Below, one piece after another: positions 9,334-19,292 of a stretch of DNA of 64,000 nt. The number at the start of each line of letters is the position of its first letter. Position 1 is the stretch's first letter. Both the position numbers and the translations under genes were made by a program. The notes beneath the pieces are model-generated. The model did no database searches. It was not told the DNA's origin and saw only the letters and a list, made by a program, of their open reading frames with translations. This DNA comes from DATJGR01 sp963812255 (GTDB lineage Bacteria; Pseudomonadota; Gammaproteobacteria; Pseudomonadales; Azotimanducaceae): positions 124,001 through 188,000 of the forward strand of contig CAWEUM010000006.1 in the NCBI GenBank assembly GCA_963812255.1, in the 5' to 3' direction.

Positions 9334-10800
9334 TCACTTCGGCACCGGCGAATCCGTTGCTGTAGTCAGGTGCGCGCGGAGAAACGTATCCATGGAATCA
9401 AAAAATGCCAACCGCTGGCTGGCACGACTCAGATAGTGATCGCCATCCGGCTGACGGATGTATCGATACGATTTGCCGGCTGCTTCAAGCGCCGCCACGA
9501 GATTGTCGGACTGCTCGATGAACACGACACGATCCTGATCGCCATGCACGATCAGCAGCGGAATGCCGATGTCGCTGACATGCTCGATTGGCGAATTCGC
9601 AGCCAACGCGTCACCTCGCTGGATGCGCACCCGAGTCAGCGCGCCAAATTGATAGCGATACAGATTCGTAATCATCGCATTGAGATCCGCCACACCGGCA
9701 AAGTCCACCGCGCAGCGAAATTTTTTTGGCGTCTTGTACGCCGCAACCAGCGCGACGTAGCCACCATAGCTGCCACCGACAATACATACCCGAGCAGGGT
9801 CGGAAATGCCTTGCGCGATCATCCAATCGAGTCCGTCGATGACATCGTCCTGCATCTTCTCGCCCCACTGTTCGTATCCCGCGCGCAGATAGGCAGATCC
9901 GTAGCCGGTGGAACCGCGGAAATTCGGCTGCAGCACTGCGTAGCCTCGGCTGACGAAGAGTTGCGTCCAGTAGTCGAACCCGTCGGTGTCCCGCACATAG
10001 GGCCCACCATGCGGAAAAATGATCGTCGGCCAACGTTTGGCTTCGCTCGAGTGCGGCAGCGACAGGTACGCCGGAATGACCACACCATCACGCGCGGCGT
10101 AGTGCACCGGTCGCTTCTCAACCACACTCGCTAACGGAATCTCTGGGTAGGTGATACCGAAACGAGTCAGCTTCTTCTCGTTTGCGTTGTACAGATAGTA
10201 GGTGGCTATAGTTGCGGGCGATGTCGATTCCAACACGACGGTGTTACCGTCCCGACTCGAAGCAACGGGTATGTTCGTAGTCACACAATCGTGCGGCGGT
10301 CCCGATCGTAGACGACGGCATCAGGCCTCCAAATACATCGAACTTCGGATCCGAAAAGATCGTTCCTGTCGCGCGCAAGTCGTCCAGTCCAACCTCATAT
10401 AACGCGTTGCGTCTGATCCGTCGTGGTCGACCGCGAACAACCGCGTCACGGTCACACGAGGATCGGCGTAGCGGCGCTGCTGGAAAGCGTTCTTCTGAAC
10501 CGCGACCAGTTTGATGTATGCCCTGACCGCGCAGACGATTCGCTCATCCGAGGCAAACCTGCACCAGTTGAAGAAGAATCGGTCCGGATCGGACGCGAGC
10601 ACTAGACGGCTGGTCTTAGCCGCGAGATCGATCATCACGAGGTGTTGTGACTCCGCGGCCGGTTGGAACATCAGAACGCGGTTGCCAGACGGAGAGACGT
10701 CAAATCCACTCAGTTGGGGGAGACGCGCATAGGCCGATACGGGTACGAGAGGATCGGCATTGGCAGACAGCGCGATGAGCGCAACCAGCATCCGCAGCAC
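9334..10800 (-). pseudogene. Decayed S9 family (prolyl oligopeptidase-type) peptidase
   Basis: Two fragments of one gene in different frames. The upstream fragment (10321-10800) has a hydrophobic leader (LRMLVALIALSANA) and propeller-like repeats (FDVSPSGNRVLMF). The downstream fragment (9334-10284) has a complete alpha/beta-hydrolase domain with GGSYGGYVAL (nucleophile serine), HGDQDRVV (Asp) and DGDHYLS (His). Between them, around 10260-10400, recognisable pieces appear in turn in other frames (LDDLRATGTIFSDPKFDVFG, then DAVVYDRDRRTIV before a stop). That implies at least two frameshifts. The whole span encodes about 489 codons against roughly 640-680 for intact relatives, so 150 or more residues of the propeller are also deleted. 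Most likely non-functional. Confidence 0.82.
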
Positions 10801-10874
10801 GTGTACACCAGCCCCCCAGAAACGGGCCGCTCAATTGTCCGCAAGTGCCAAGCGCATGGCAATCATCACTTCAC

Positions 10875-11606
10875 TTATTCGACCGCGAACCAGTCGATCG
10901 GCGGATTGCCGTGCGCCACGAGATACCGATTTGCCTTCGAAAAATGACGACAGCCAAAGAAGCCCCGGTGCGCCGACAACGGCGACGGATGAGGCCCCGC
11001 GAGTACATAGTGACGATTGCGGTCGACAATCGAACCCTTCTTCTGCGCGTACGTCCCCCACAACATGAACACGAGCCCCTCGCACTGCTCGTTGAGGATC
11101 GCAACGATACGGTCGGTGAAGGTTTCCCAACCGCGGCCCTGATGCGATCCTGCGCGCCCGCGTTCCACCGTCAGCACGGCGTTCAACAACAACACACCTT
11201 GCCGCGCCCACGACGTCAGACAGCCACGACCCGGTTGCAGGCGCCGCCCCGCATCGCCGCCCGGCACAGCAGGATCCGTCATGTCGTCGTTGATCTCCTG
11301 AAAGATGTTCAGCAACGACGGTGGCTCGGCAACGCCCGGTTGAACCGAGAAGCACAACCCATGGGCCTGGTTAGGACCATGATACGGATCCTGGCCGATG
11401 ACGACGACGCGAACGTTCTCGATCGGCGTGAGATCGAGCGCGGCGAAGATCTGTTTTCCGCGCGGATAAATCGTCTTGTTCGCTGCGCGCTCTTTCACAA
11501 GGAACGCACGCAGGTTCCGCATGTAGGGTTTGTCGAACTCATCCAGCAGCGCGTGCTTCCAGGACGCGTTCAACACCACGCGGTCACCGGAAGCAGACTC
11601 GGTCAT
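10875..11606 (-). CDS. ung: Uracil-DNA glycosylase
   Basis: Family 1 uracil-DNA glycosylase that removes uracil from DNA as the first step of base excision repair. The water-activating motif VIGQDPYHGPNQAHGLCFSV and the C-terminal DNA-intercalating motif GPHPSPLSAHRGFFGC are both intact. The protein is about 243 aa from the ATG at 11606, which has GAGAGG about 10 nt upstream at the end of lysS. A GTG at 11612 overlapping the lysS stop is the alternative. It follows lysS directly, so it is probably co-transcribed with the recJ-prfB-lysS group. Confidence 0.95.
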   Translation of the reverse strand: MTESASGDRVVLNASWKHALLDEFDKPYMRNLRAFLVKERAANKTIYPRGKQIFAALDLTPIENVRVVVIGQDPYHGPNQAHGLCFSVQPGVAEPPSLLNIFQEINDDMTDPAVPGGDAGRRLQPGRGCLTSWARQGVLLLNAVLTVERGRAGSHQGRGWETFTDRIVAILNEQCEGLVFMLWGTYAQKKGSIVDRNRHYVLAGPHPSPLSAHRGFFGCRHFSKANRYLVAHGNPPIDWFAVE

Positions 11607-11611
11607 GCGCA

Positions 11612-13096
11612 CTACACCTCTCGCGGCCGCATGTGTGGGAACAACAGCACGTCACGGATCGACGTCGAGTTCGTCAGCAGCATCACGAGCCGATCGATGC
11701 CGATACCCTCGCCGGCCGTCGGCGGCAAGCCGTATTCGAGCGCGGCGATGTAGTCGTGGTCATAGCCCATCGCTTCGTCGTCACCGGCCTGTTTCAGTTC
11801 CGCCTGGGCGCGAAATCGATCGGCCTGATCTTCCGGATCGTTCAACTCCGAAAAGCCGTTGGCGATCTCGCGCCCGGCAATGAATAACTCGAATCGATCC
11901 GTCACGTTCGGATCGGTATCGTTGCGGCGCGCCAGCGGCGAGATCTCGGCGGGATACGCGGTAATGAACACGGGATCGATCAGGTGTTCCTCGACACGCA
12001 TTTCGAAGATCTCGGCCTGCAACCGGCCCAGCGACCAGCTCGCGTCCGGCGCCTGGTTCAGGTCGATCAGTGCGCGTCGCAACGCGTCGGCATCGTTTAC
12101 AACATCGCGATCGAGACGGGTGTGCCGTACGATCGCATCAGCCATTGTCAGGCGCTCGAATGGGCTACCAAAGTCGATGTGCCGCTCCTGAAAGACGACC
12201 ACGCTGGAGCCCAGTACATTCTGGGTAATCTCTCGCAACAATACTTCCGTTAGATCCATCAGATCGCGATAGTCGCTGTACGCCTGATAGAACTCGAGCA
12301 TCGTGAATTCCGGATTGTGGCGCGGCGACAAACCCTCATTGCGGAAATTACGGTTCACTTCGAAAACGCGTTCGAAGCCGCCGACGACGAGCCGCTTCAG
12401 GTACAGTTCCGGTGCAATGCGCAGGTAGAGATCGACGCCGAGCGCATTGTGATGCGTGACGAATGGCCGCGCCGCCGCACCGCCGGCTATTGGGTGCATC
12501 ATCGGCGTTTCGACTTCGAGGTAGCCGCGCGCCACGAAGAACGCGCGGATCGCCTGAATGACGGCACTGCGCGTCTGGAACAGCACGCGCGTTTCCTCAT
12601 TCATCATGAGGTCGAGATAGCGTTGCCTGGAGCGCGTTTCCTGATCGGTCAGGCCGTGAAATTTTTCGGGAAGCGGGCGCACCGATTTCGAAAGCATCCG
12701 CGCGACGCGGCCCTCTACTGTCAGCTCACCTTTGTTTGTGCGAAACAATGTGCCGGTAACGCCAACGATGTCGCCGATGTCCCACAACTCATCGAACGCC
12801 TTGTAGACCGCGGCGCCGACCTGCTCGCGGCGCAGATAACACTGGATGCGTCCGGACGAATCCTGCAGGGTAAAAAAGCTCGCCTTGCCCATCACACGCC
12901 GCAGCATCACACGACCCGCCACCGAGACTTCGACCGCAAGCGTCGCGAGCTCTTCCTTCACGACGTCGCCGTAGCGCGCCTGCAGGTCGGCCGCGTACGC
13001 GGTACGGCGGAAGTCGTTCGGAAACGATTCACCGGCCGCGCGCAGCGCCGCCAGCTTGTCGCGCCGATGTCGGATGATGTCGTTTTCTTCGGTCAT
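11612..13096 (-). CDS. lysS: Lysyl-tRNA synthetase (class II)
   Basis: Charges tRNA-Lys with lysine. At 494 aa it has the class II LysRS length. An N-terminal OB-fold anticodon-binding domain (about residues 45-150, GRVMLRRVMGKASFFTLQD) precedes the catalytic core. The class II motifs are visible: VETPMMHPIAGGAAARPF (motif 1/2 approach), RNFRNEGLSPRHNPEFTMLE (motif 2) and the C-terminal GLPPTAGEGIGIDRLVMLL (motif 3). The gene lies 4 nt downstream of prfB, the conserved gammaproteobacterial pairing. Confidence 0.97.
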   Translation of the reverse strand: MTEENDIIRHRRDKLAALRAAGESFPNDFRRTAYAADLQARYGDVVKEELATLAVEVSVAGRVMLRRVMGKASFFTLQDSSGRIQCYLRREQVGAAVYKAFDELWDIGDIVGVTGTLFRTNKGELTVEGRVARMLSKSVRPLPEKFHGLTDQETRSRQRYLDLMMNEETRVLFQTRSAVIQAIRAFFVARGYLEVETPMMHPIAGGAAARPFVTHHNALGVDLYLRIAPELYLKRLVVGGFERVFEVNRNFRNEGLSPRHNPEFTMLEFYQAYSDYRDLMDLTEVLLREITQNVLGSSVVVFQERHIDFGSPFERLTMADAIVRHTRLDRDVVNDADALRRALIDLNQAPDASWSLGRLQAEIFEMRVEEHLIDPVFITAYPAEISPLARRNDTDPNVTDRFELFIAGREIANGFSELNDPEDQADRFRAQAELKQAGDDEAMGYDHDYIAALEYGLPPTAGEGIGIDRLVMLLTNSTSIRDVLLFPHMRPREV

Positions 13097-13100
13097 CAGA

Positions 13101-14199
13101 TCAGAGTCCCGCCTTCAAGCTCGCTTCGATGAAGTCGTCCAGATCACCGTCGAGCACCTCGTTCGGATCAGTTCGTTCGATGCCGGTGCGCAGGTCCTTG
13201 ATGCGCGACTGGTCCAGCACGTACGACCGGATCTGACTGCCCCAGCCGATGTCCGCCTTGTTGTCTTCGACGGTCTGCTGAGCAGCTTTGCGTTTCTGCA
13301 TCTCCAACTCATACAGCTTCGCGCGCAACTGTTTCCAGGCCTTGTCGCGATTCTGGTGCTGCGAACGTTCACTCTGGCATTGCACCACAGTGTTGGTCGG
13401 CAGGTGCGTGATGCGAATTGCCGAGTCGGTCTTGTTGACGTGCTGACCACCGGCTCCGCTGGCGCGATAGGTGTCGATGCGCACATCGGCCGGATTGATC
13501 TCGATGTCGATCTCGTCGTCGATCTCCGCGGAGACGAACACCGATGCGAACGACGTGTGGCGACGGTTGCCGGAATCGAACGGTGACTTACGCACCAAAC
13601 GATGCACCCCGGTTTCGGTTCGAAGCCAGCCATAAGCGTACTCGCCGGTAAGGGCAACCGTAGCGCTTTTGATACCGGCGACCTCACCGGGGGACAGTTC
13701 GATGATTTCGGTTTTGAAGTCACGCTGCTCGCCCCATCGCAAGTACATCCGCAGCAGCATTTCTGCCCAATCCTGCGCTTCGGTGCCGCCGGAGCCGGCA
13801 GTGATTTCGAGAAAAGCATTGTTCGGATCGAGCTCACCGGCGAACATGCGGCGAAACTCGAGATCGCCGAGTTGCGATTCGACGCTTCCAAGTTCGCGCG
13901 CAACTTCGTCGAGCGTCGCCGAATCGTCCTCCTCTGCGGCGAGTTCCAACAGTTCACCCATGTCGCTCAACGCTGTACCGACGCGTTGCAGATTGCCGAC
14001 GATGCGCTCGAGCGTGGCGCGCTCTTTACCCAGACTCTGAGCACGCTCGGGATCGTCCCACACATCGGTTTCGGCCAGTTCCAGCTCTAGCTCTTCGAGC
14101 CGCCCTTTGCGGTCGTCGAAGTCAAAGATACCCCCTGAGCGCGTCGTTGCGCGCCTTCAGGTCCTTCAGCTGTTCGCGAAGCGATGTCAGTTCCGCCAT
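13101..14199 (-). CDS. prfB: Peptide chain release factor 2, with programmed +1 frameshift
   Basis: Terminates translation at UGA and UAA. The first frame starts at the ATG at 14199 (GAGG upstream) and encodes 25 codons ending CTT, then an in-frame TGA at 14124-14122. Reading resumes one base later at 14123 and continues for 340 codons, giving 365 aa, the same as E. coli RF2. The tripeptide anticodon region lies in the middle of the protein, and the peptidyl-hydrolysis motif reads GAGGQHVNKTDSAIR, so the GGQ is intact. The frameshift autoregulates RF2 level and is not a lesion. The gene precedes lysS by 4 nt. Confidence 0.96.
14121..14136 (-). promoter_or_regulatory. RF2 programmed +1 frameshift site
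   Basis: On the minus strand the sequence reads AGGGGGTATCTTTGAC. It contains the internal Shine-Dalgarno-like AGGGGG, the slippery CTT codon and the TGA stop followed by C, with the canonical spacing. This is the classical RF2 autoregulatory recoding signal. Confidence 0.97.
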
Positions 14200-14283
14200 G
14201 TTCAACCTCGAAAAGAGACAACCTCGATCTGAGTTCGATCTCGAGAGTCGATCAAACCAGATGAAAAATGGCGCGCAAGCGTA

Positions 14284-16035
14284 TCACGATCCCAGCGCTT
14301 CGATGTATTCGACGACGAGTTGCAGCGTCACACGATCCCGGTAGTCATTGCGCGAAAGCCGATAGGCAATTCGAGCCCGACGCGCGCCCGGCAGCGGCGG
14401 CTGGTTGAACGCGATTGCATCGACAACCCGGGCATCCTTGCGTAGCGACAACTTCAGATGCTGCTCCCCGACAATCCGCTGATGCACGATGTCGAAATCG
14501 CCATGAAACTGCGGTTCCGGAAAGCCCTGCCCCCAAGGGCCGCCCCGAGCGATCTCATCGGCAAGTTTCAGATCGAGCTCCGGCGCAGACAATTCGCCAT
14601 CGCTGAGCACCACGCCTTTGATCTCGTCCATCGTCACCCAACGACCGACTTCAGTGGCGAACGCATCGGCGAAGCGTTCGAGGTGCACTCGTCGGATCGA
14701 TAATCCGGCGGCCATTGAGTGTCCACCGAAGCGTTGGATCAGGCCGGGGTATCGGGTCGCAATCGCATCCAGCGCATCCCGAATGTGTACTCCGGAGATC
14801 GACCGAGCCGACCCCTTGAGCTCGTCCGGCGCCGCCGATCCTGCGTCGGCAAACGCGATCGTAGGGCGTCCGAATCGATCCTTGAGCCGGCCCGCAACGA
14901 TTCCGACGACACCCTGGTGCCAACCCTCGCGATATACGCACAATCCGAGCGGCGGCTCGCCGTCGAGATCGACGCCAGCCACCACGAGTTCCGCTTCCTG
15001 TGTCATCTGCTGCTGAATCGCACGACGCGATTGGTTTAACTCCTCCAATGCGGTCGCCAACGATCGCGCCTCTATCATACTGTTGGCGAGCAGGCAGCGG
15101 ATGCCGATGCTCATGTCGTCCAGGCGACCCGCTGCATTCAACCGGGGACCCAGCCCAAAACCAAGATCCGAAGCCGACAGTGCCGCCATCGTCCGTCCCG
15201 ATGCGTCGCACAATGCGCGGATACCGGGACGCGCTTTGCCCGCCCGAATGCGTCGCAGCCCCTGCTCCACGAGGATGCGATTGTTGCGATCCAGCGGCAC
15301 GACATCGGCGACCGTCCCCAGCGCGACCAGATCGAGGTAGTCCGCCATATTCGGTGCGGCAATACCTATTTTCGCGAACCAGCCCCGTTCACGCAGTTGT
15401 GTGCGCAGCAACGTCAGCACATAGAAGATCACGCCCACGCCAGCCAGATTTGGGCTGCCGAAATCGGACCCGGCGAGATTTGGATTGACGATTGCATCGG
15501 CGTCCGGCAGAGACCGACCCGGCAGATGGTGATCGGTGATGATCACCGTGGCACCGGCGGCACGGGCCGCACGCACGCCTTCGATGCTGGAAATTCCATT
15601 GTCTACCGTGATCAAGACATCGGGGTGGTCGGTCATCGCGATGGCGACGATCTCGGGTGTGAGGCCGTAGCCGAACTCGAACCGATTCGGCACGATGAAG
15701 CTGACGCGGGATGCCCCCATCGCATTCAAGGCGGCGATCCCAAGGGCGCTCGATGTCGCGCCGTCCGCATCGAAATCGCCAACGAATCGAATATGGCGCC
15801 CTGCGGTCACCGCATCGGCGAGCAATTCTGCCGCTCGGTCGGCACCGTCGAGATGGGTCGGTAGCAGCAAGGCGTCCAGCCCAAGGTCGAGCTGTTCGAT
15901 GGATTCGATTCCGCGGGCGCTGTAGATCTGCGCCATGCGCGGCACCAGCGATTTTCCGAGCGTCGCTTCCGCGCCGCATCGCGGGCGTTGAATGATGCGT
16001 CGCGGTCGGTGCGTCCCTGAGCCTTTGTCAGGCAT
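14284..16035 (-). CDS. recJ: Single-stranded-DNA-specific 5'-3' exonuclease RecJ
   Basis: DHH-family exonuclease used in RecF-pathway recombination and mismatch repair. The protein is 583 aa from the ATG at 16035, within the family range. Motifs in order: VGDFDADGATSSALG (DHH motif I), VLITVDNGISS, VIITDHHLPG (the DHH itself), GFGLGPRLNAAGRLDD and, in the DHHA1 domain, FGGHSMAAGLSI. It overlaps the end of hom by 8 nt and is followed 84 nt later by prfB, matching the dsbC-hom-recJ-prfB-lysS order. Confidence 0.95.
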   Translation of the reverse strand: MPDKGSGTHRPRRIIQRPRCGAEATLGKSLVPRMAQIYSARGIESIEQLDLGLDALLLPTHLDGADRAAELLADAVTAGRHIRFVGDFDADGATSSALGIAALNAMGASRVSFIVPNRFEFGYGLTPEIVAIAMTDHPDVLITVDNGISSIEGVRAARAAGATVIITDHHLPGRSLPDADAIVNPNLAGSDFGSPNLAGVGVIFYVLTLLRTQLRERGWFAKIGIAAPNMADYLDLVALGTVADVVPLDRNNRILVEQGLRRIRAGKARPGIRALCDASGRTMAALSASDLGFGLGPRLNAAGRLDDMSIGIRCLLANSMIEARSLATALEELNQSRRAIQQQMTQEAELVVAGVDLDGEPPLGLCVYREGWHQGVVGIVAGRLKDRFGRPTIAFADAGSAAPDELKGSARSISGVHIRDALDAIATRYPGLIQRFGGHSMAAGLSIRRVHLERFADAFATEVGRWVTMDEIKGVVLSDGELSAPELDLKLADEIARGGPWGQGFPEPQFHGDFDIVHQRIVGEQHLKLSLRKDARVVDAIAFNQPPLPGARRARIAYRLSRNDYRDRVTLQLVVEYIEALGS

Positions 16036-17332
16036 GTTCGTCCAGGATTTCGACACGGATACGCGTGATGGGCTGTACGACTTCGTCGAGACGCTGAATG
16101 GCCGCAACGGCCGCGTCCATCGCACGTTCGACGACGCGGTGCGTCAGAATGATGACAGGCACCCACGGCACATCACCGGTTGAACGAATCGCCTGTTCAC
16201 GCTGAATGACGGCTTCGATGCTGATGCCGTTGCTCGACAGAATCTGCGCCACCTGCGCTAGCACGCCGGGCTGATCCACCGCCGGAATGCGCAAATAGTA
16301 CGCCGTTGCAACTTCGCTGATCGGGAGCGGTTCGACACCAATGTCCGTCGGCACGGCGACAGCGTTGCCGCGCGCCATATCGATCAGATCCGCCAGCACG
16401 GCCGAAGCCGTCGGCAATGCGCCGGCGCCGGGACCGTAGTACATCGATGAACCGACCGCATCGCTGTTGACGACCACGGCGTTCATCACGCCATCGACCT
16501 TCGCCAGCAGACGTCGCTCCGGAATCAACGTCGGGTGTACGCGCAACTCGATGCCGGCTGGTGTCCGACGCGCGATACCGAGGTGTTTGATGCGGTAGCC
16601 GAGTGCCGCTGCATAGTCGAGGTCCTCGACGCCGACACGGCTGATGCCTTCGATGAAAACGCCCTCGACATCGAGACGAACGCCGAATGCAAGTGCGGCC
16701 AGTATCGCGAGCTTGTGCGCGGCGTCGATACCTTCCACGTCGAATGTCGGGTCCGCCTCTGCATATCCAAGCGCCTGCGCCACGGCCAACGCCTTCGCAA
16801 AATCCTGTCCCGCGGCCATCTCGGTGAGAATGTAGTTCGACGTGCCGTTGATGATTCCAGCAATCCAGTTTACCGAATTGCCGGCCAGGCCCTCGCGCAG
16901 TGCCTTGATGATTGGAATGCCGCCGGCAACCGCGGCTTCGAAGCCGATTCGAATTCCGGCGCGTTGTGCGGCCGGCAACAGTTGAGCGCCTCGTGTCGCC
17001 AGCAGTGCCTTGTTCGCAGTGACGATGCTCTTGCCCGCATCGATGCATAGCTGAAACAGCTCGGCGGCCACACCGCTGCCACCAATCGTTTCGACGACGA
17101 CATCGACACGATCGTCGGCCACGACATCCGCAACCGACGTCGAGAAATCAACGCCGCTCGGAACCACGTCGGGTTTCGGCGTGCGGCTCGCGATGCGGAC
17201 GATTTCGATTCGCCGGCCGGCCTGGCGCGCAATCTCGTTACCATTGGCGCGCAGCAGCGAAACCACACCCTGGCCGACGGTGCCGAGGCCGCAGAGGCCG
17301 ATGCGAAGCGGCGGCACATTGGGCGACTGCAC
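16028..17332 (-). CDS. hom: Homoserine dehydrogenase
   Basis: NAD(P)H-dependent reduction of aspartate semialdehyde to homoserine, on the way to threonine and methionine. The protein is 434 aa with three parts. An N-terminal Rossmann domain contains GLCGLGTVGQGVVSLL. A central catalytic domain contains GIINGTSNYILTEM and YAEADPTFDVEGIDAAHK. A C-terminal ACT domain (about residues 350-430) presumably senses threonine. It is the monofunctional type without an aspartokinase domain. The usual partner thrC is not next to it; recJ follows directly with an 8-nt overlap. Confidence 0.95.
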   Translation of the reverse strand: MQSPNVPPLRIGLCGLGTVGQGVVSLLRANGNEIARQAGRRIEIVRIASRTPKPDVVPSGVDFSTSVADVVADDRVDVVVETIGGSGVAAELFQLCIDAGKSIVTANKALLATRGAQLLPAAQRAGIRIGFEAAVAGGIPIIKALREGLAGNSVNWIAGIINGTSNYILTEMAAGQDFAKALAVAQALGYAEADPTFDVEGIDAAHKLAILAALAFGVRLDVEGVFIEGISRVGVEDLDYAAALGYRIKHLGIARRTPAGIELRVHPTLIPERRLLAKVDGVMNAVVVNSDAVGSSMYYGPGAGALPTASAVLADLIDMARGNAVAVPTDIGVEPLPISEVATAYYLRIPAVDQPGVLAQVAQILSSNGISIEAVIQREQAIRSTGDVPWVPVIILTHRVVERAMDAAVAAIQRLDEVVQPITRIRVEILDEHA

Positions 17333-17428
17333 CGTGGATTATCCAGATCGAAAAGAGCGGGAAAGCTATCGGCTCACCCTGGCCAAGTCAACGAAGCAAG
17401 CGCCTCGATCGCAACGCAACGCGCTGGG

Positions 17429-18184
17429 CTAGATGCCAAGTGTTTTCTTGAGCTGATCCGCGCTGAGGTAACCATCGAGCATACGGCCATCTTCGAGCAC
17501 GATCGCCGGCGTGCCGGTGAGTCCGGCGAGCTGGCCAAGTTCGTACTCGTGTGCGACCGGGTTTTTGCACGTCTTGGGCGGCAATTCTTCGCCACGCTTC
17601 ATACGCGTGATGGCGTCATCGCGATCGCTCGAACACCACGCCGTCACCATCTTCCGGTACCCGGGCGAACCGAGACCCGCTCGGGGGTACGCGAGATAGC
17701 GCACCTCGATGCCCATCTTGTTCATCGCGGGCACCTCCTGGTGCAGTTTGCGGCAGTAGCCGCAGTCCACGTCGGTGAACACGGTGATGACGGCCTTCGT
17801 GTGGCCCTGAGCGGGGAATATCGCCATGTCGGAGAGCGGTACACCGGCGATGAGTTTCTTGCGCTTTTCGTCGCGCGCCTGCTCCGCGACATTCACCAGC
17901 GTATTGCCTACCTCGTACAAGTCACCCGAGATCAGATAGCGGCCATCATTGGACGCGTACAGCATGTTGCCGCCGCTCAGCTCGATCTGAACCATGCCGG
18001 GTATCGGCGAGGCGGTGGCGCCTTCGATCGGCAAATCCGGACGCAGCGCCCGCAATTTCGCAACGACGCTATCCGCTGCGCTTTGGGCTGCGGGCTCGGC
18101 CGCGAGCGTCTCGCCGGCCAGCAGCGCGGCTGCCAACGCCCCGGCGGCCACGACGCCGATCGAAAAGAACCTGCATAAAACCAT
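17429..18184 (-). CDS. dsbC: Thiol:disulfide interchange protein DsbC
   Basis: Periplasmic disulfide isomerase. The start at 18184 is supported by GAGGTG 6 nt upstream. It yields 251 aa beginning with a signal peptide (hydrophobic residues about 6-24, Ala-rich cleavage region ETLAAEPA). An N-terminal dimerisation domain is followed by a thioredoxin-fold domain with the active-site CGYC at residues 141-144 (context TDVDCGYCRKLH) and a cis-proline motif in GTPAIVLEDG. It lies between xerD and hom, the conserved order. An in-frame start further upstream at 18238 would bury the signal peptide and is unlikely. Confidence 0.95.
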   Translation of the reverse strand: MVLCRFFSIGVVAAGALAAALLAGETLAAEPAAQSAADSVVAKLRALRPDLPIEGATASPIPGMVQIELSGGNMLYASNDGRYLISGDLYEVGNTLVNVAEQARDEKRKKLIAGVPLSDMAIFPAQGHTKAVITVFTDVDCGYCRKLHQEVPAMNKMGIEVRYLAYPRAGLGSPGYRKMVTAWCSSDRDDAITRMKRGEELPPKTCKNPVAHEYELGQLAGLTGTPAIVLEDGRMLDGYLSADQLKKTLGI

Positions 18185-18244
18185 CACTTCACCTCGACCC
18201 GCCATCCAGACCACGCATTTTAGACCGAATCCTCGCACTGTAAT

Positions 18245-19168
18245 TCACCCCCGCGGATGATGCGCCGAATGCACCGACTTCAGGCGGCTCTGCGCAACAT
18301 GCGTGTAGATCTGCGTCGTGCTCAGATCGGCGTGCCCAAGCATCATCTGCACCGCCCGCAGGTCCGCACCATGATTGATCAAATGCGTGGCGAATGCGTG
18401 CCGAAGTGTATGCGGTGAGACATTCCGCACGATACCGACGCGCGCTACGTATTTCTTGATCGCGTGCCAGAACGTCTGGCGCGTCATCGCGCGTGAGCGC
18501 TGGCTCGGAAACAACGCGTCGATCGGCGCACCGCGGGTCAACACAGGGCGTCCTTCGACCAGATAGCGGCTCAGCCACGCCAGCGCCTCGTCACCGATCG
18601 GAATCAGGCGCTCACGACCACCTTTGCCGATCACTCTGACGACGCCCTGCCGCACATTGATCATGCCGATGCGCAAGCCGACCAACTCGGTGATACGCAA
18701 TCCGGTCGCATAGAGCAGTTCCAACATTGCCCGATCACGCAGGCCGAGCGGGCGCTCGACGTCTGGCGCCGCCAGCAACGCCTCCACATCGGCTTCGGAC
18801 AATCCTTTCGGTAAGGGCCTGCCGAGCTTCGGATGCTCGAGTTGAGCCGTGGGATCCTTCTTCAACAAACCGCGTTCGACCTGTCCGCGGTAAAAGCCGC
18901 GCAGGCACGACAGCAGCCGCGCGGTCGATCGTGCGTGAAAGCCGCGCTGATGGCGATGACCGAGATAGTCCAACAGATCGCCGGAACTGGCGCGGGCCAG
19001 TTCGCGTGGGGCCAGCCAAGCGGCAAACGCATTCAGATCGCGGCGATAAGCGGCAAGCGTATTGGCGGCCAATGCACGGCTGAGCCAGAGATCATCGAGG
19101 TGTCGATCGATCGACGCCTGGTCAGCGCTGGACACTGCAGCGTCGGTAGGTGACGAAGTCGGTACCAT
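18245..19168 (-). CDS. xerD: Site-specific tyrosine recombinase XerD
   Basis: Resolves chromosome dimers at dif together with XerC. The protein is 307 aa with an N-terminal SAM-like core-binding domain (residues about 20-105) and the C-terminal catalytic domain. All catalytic residues are visible: Arg in LYATGLRITELVGL, Lys in VRVIGKGGRERLIP, HTLRHAFATHL (His and Arg), LGHADLSTTQIYTHV (His and the nucleophile Tyr). XerD rather than XerC is supported by the adjacent dsbC. Upstream lies the AT-rich spacer that holds the candidate small RNA promoter on the opposite strand. Confidence 0.95.
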   Translation of the reverse strand: MVPTSSPTDAAVSSADQASIDRHLDDLWLSRALAANTLAAYRRDLNAFAAWLAPRELARASSGDLLDYLGHRHQRGFHARSTARLLSCLRGFYRGQVERGLLKKDPTAQLEHPKLGRPLPKGLSEADVEALLAAPDVERPLGLRDRAMLELLYATGLRITELVGLRIGMINVRQGVVRVIGKGGRERLIPIGDEALAWLSRYLVEGRPVLTRGAPIDALFPSQRSRAMTRQTFWHAIKKYVARVGIVRNVSPHTLRHAFATHLINHGADLRAVQMMLGHADLSTTQIYTHVAQSRLKSVHSAHHPRG

Positions 19169-19265
19169 TGTTACCTGGCGCGCGGGACGATCTCTTTCGA
19201 ACGTAAAATCGAGTTTATATCACTAACTAATTGAATAAAATAGATTTAGATTAGATCAATAGAAC

Positions 19266-19282
19266 TTGGCACGCTCCCTGCT
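19266..19282 (+). promoter_or_regulatory. Candidate sigma-54 (RpoN) promoter
   Basis: TTGGCACG-N4-CTGCT matches the sigma-54 consensus at every core position except C for T at the start of the -12 block. The invariant GG (19268-19269) and GC (19280-19281) are separated by exactly 10 nt. The 60 nt upstream are strikingly AT-rich, as expected for a DNA-bending or activator-binding region. No protein gene follows on this strand. The predicted start is near 19293 and leads into the hairpin-rich region described next. Confidence 0.6.
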
Positions 19283-19292
19283 ACGACCAACT

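Noticed and set aside
14121..14124. prfB as a frameshifted pseudogene
   Set aside because: The stop is the conserved programmed frameshift of RF2, with the Shine-Dalgarno-like element and CTT TGA C in place.
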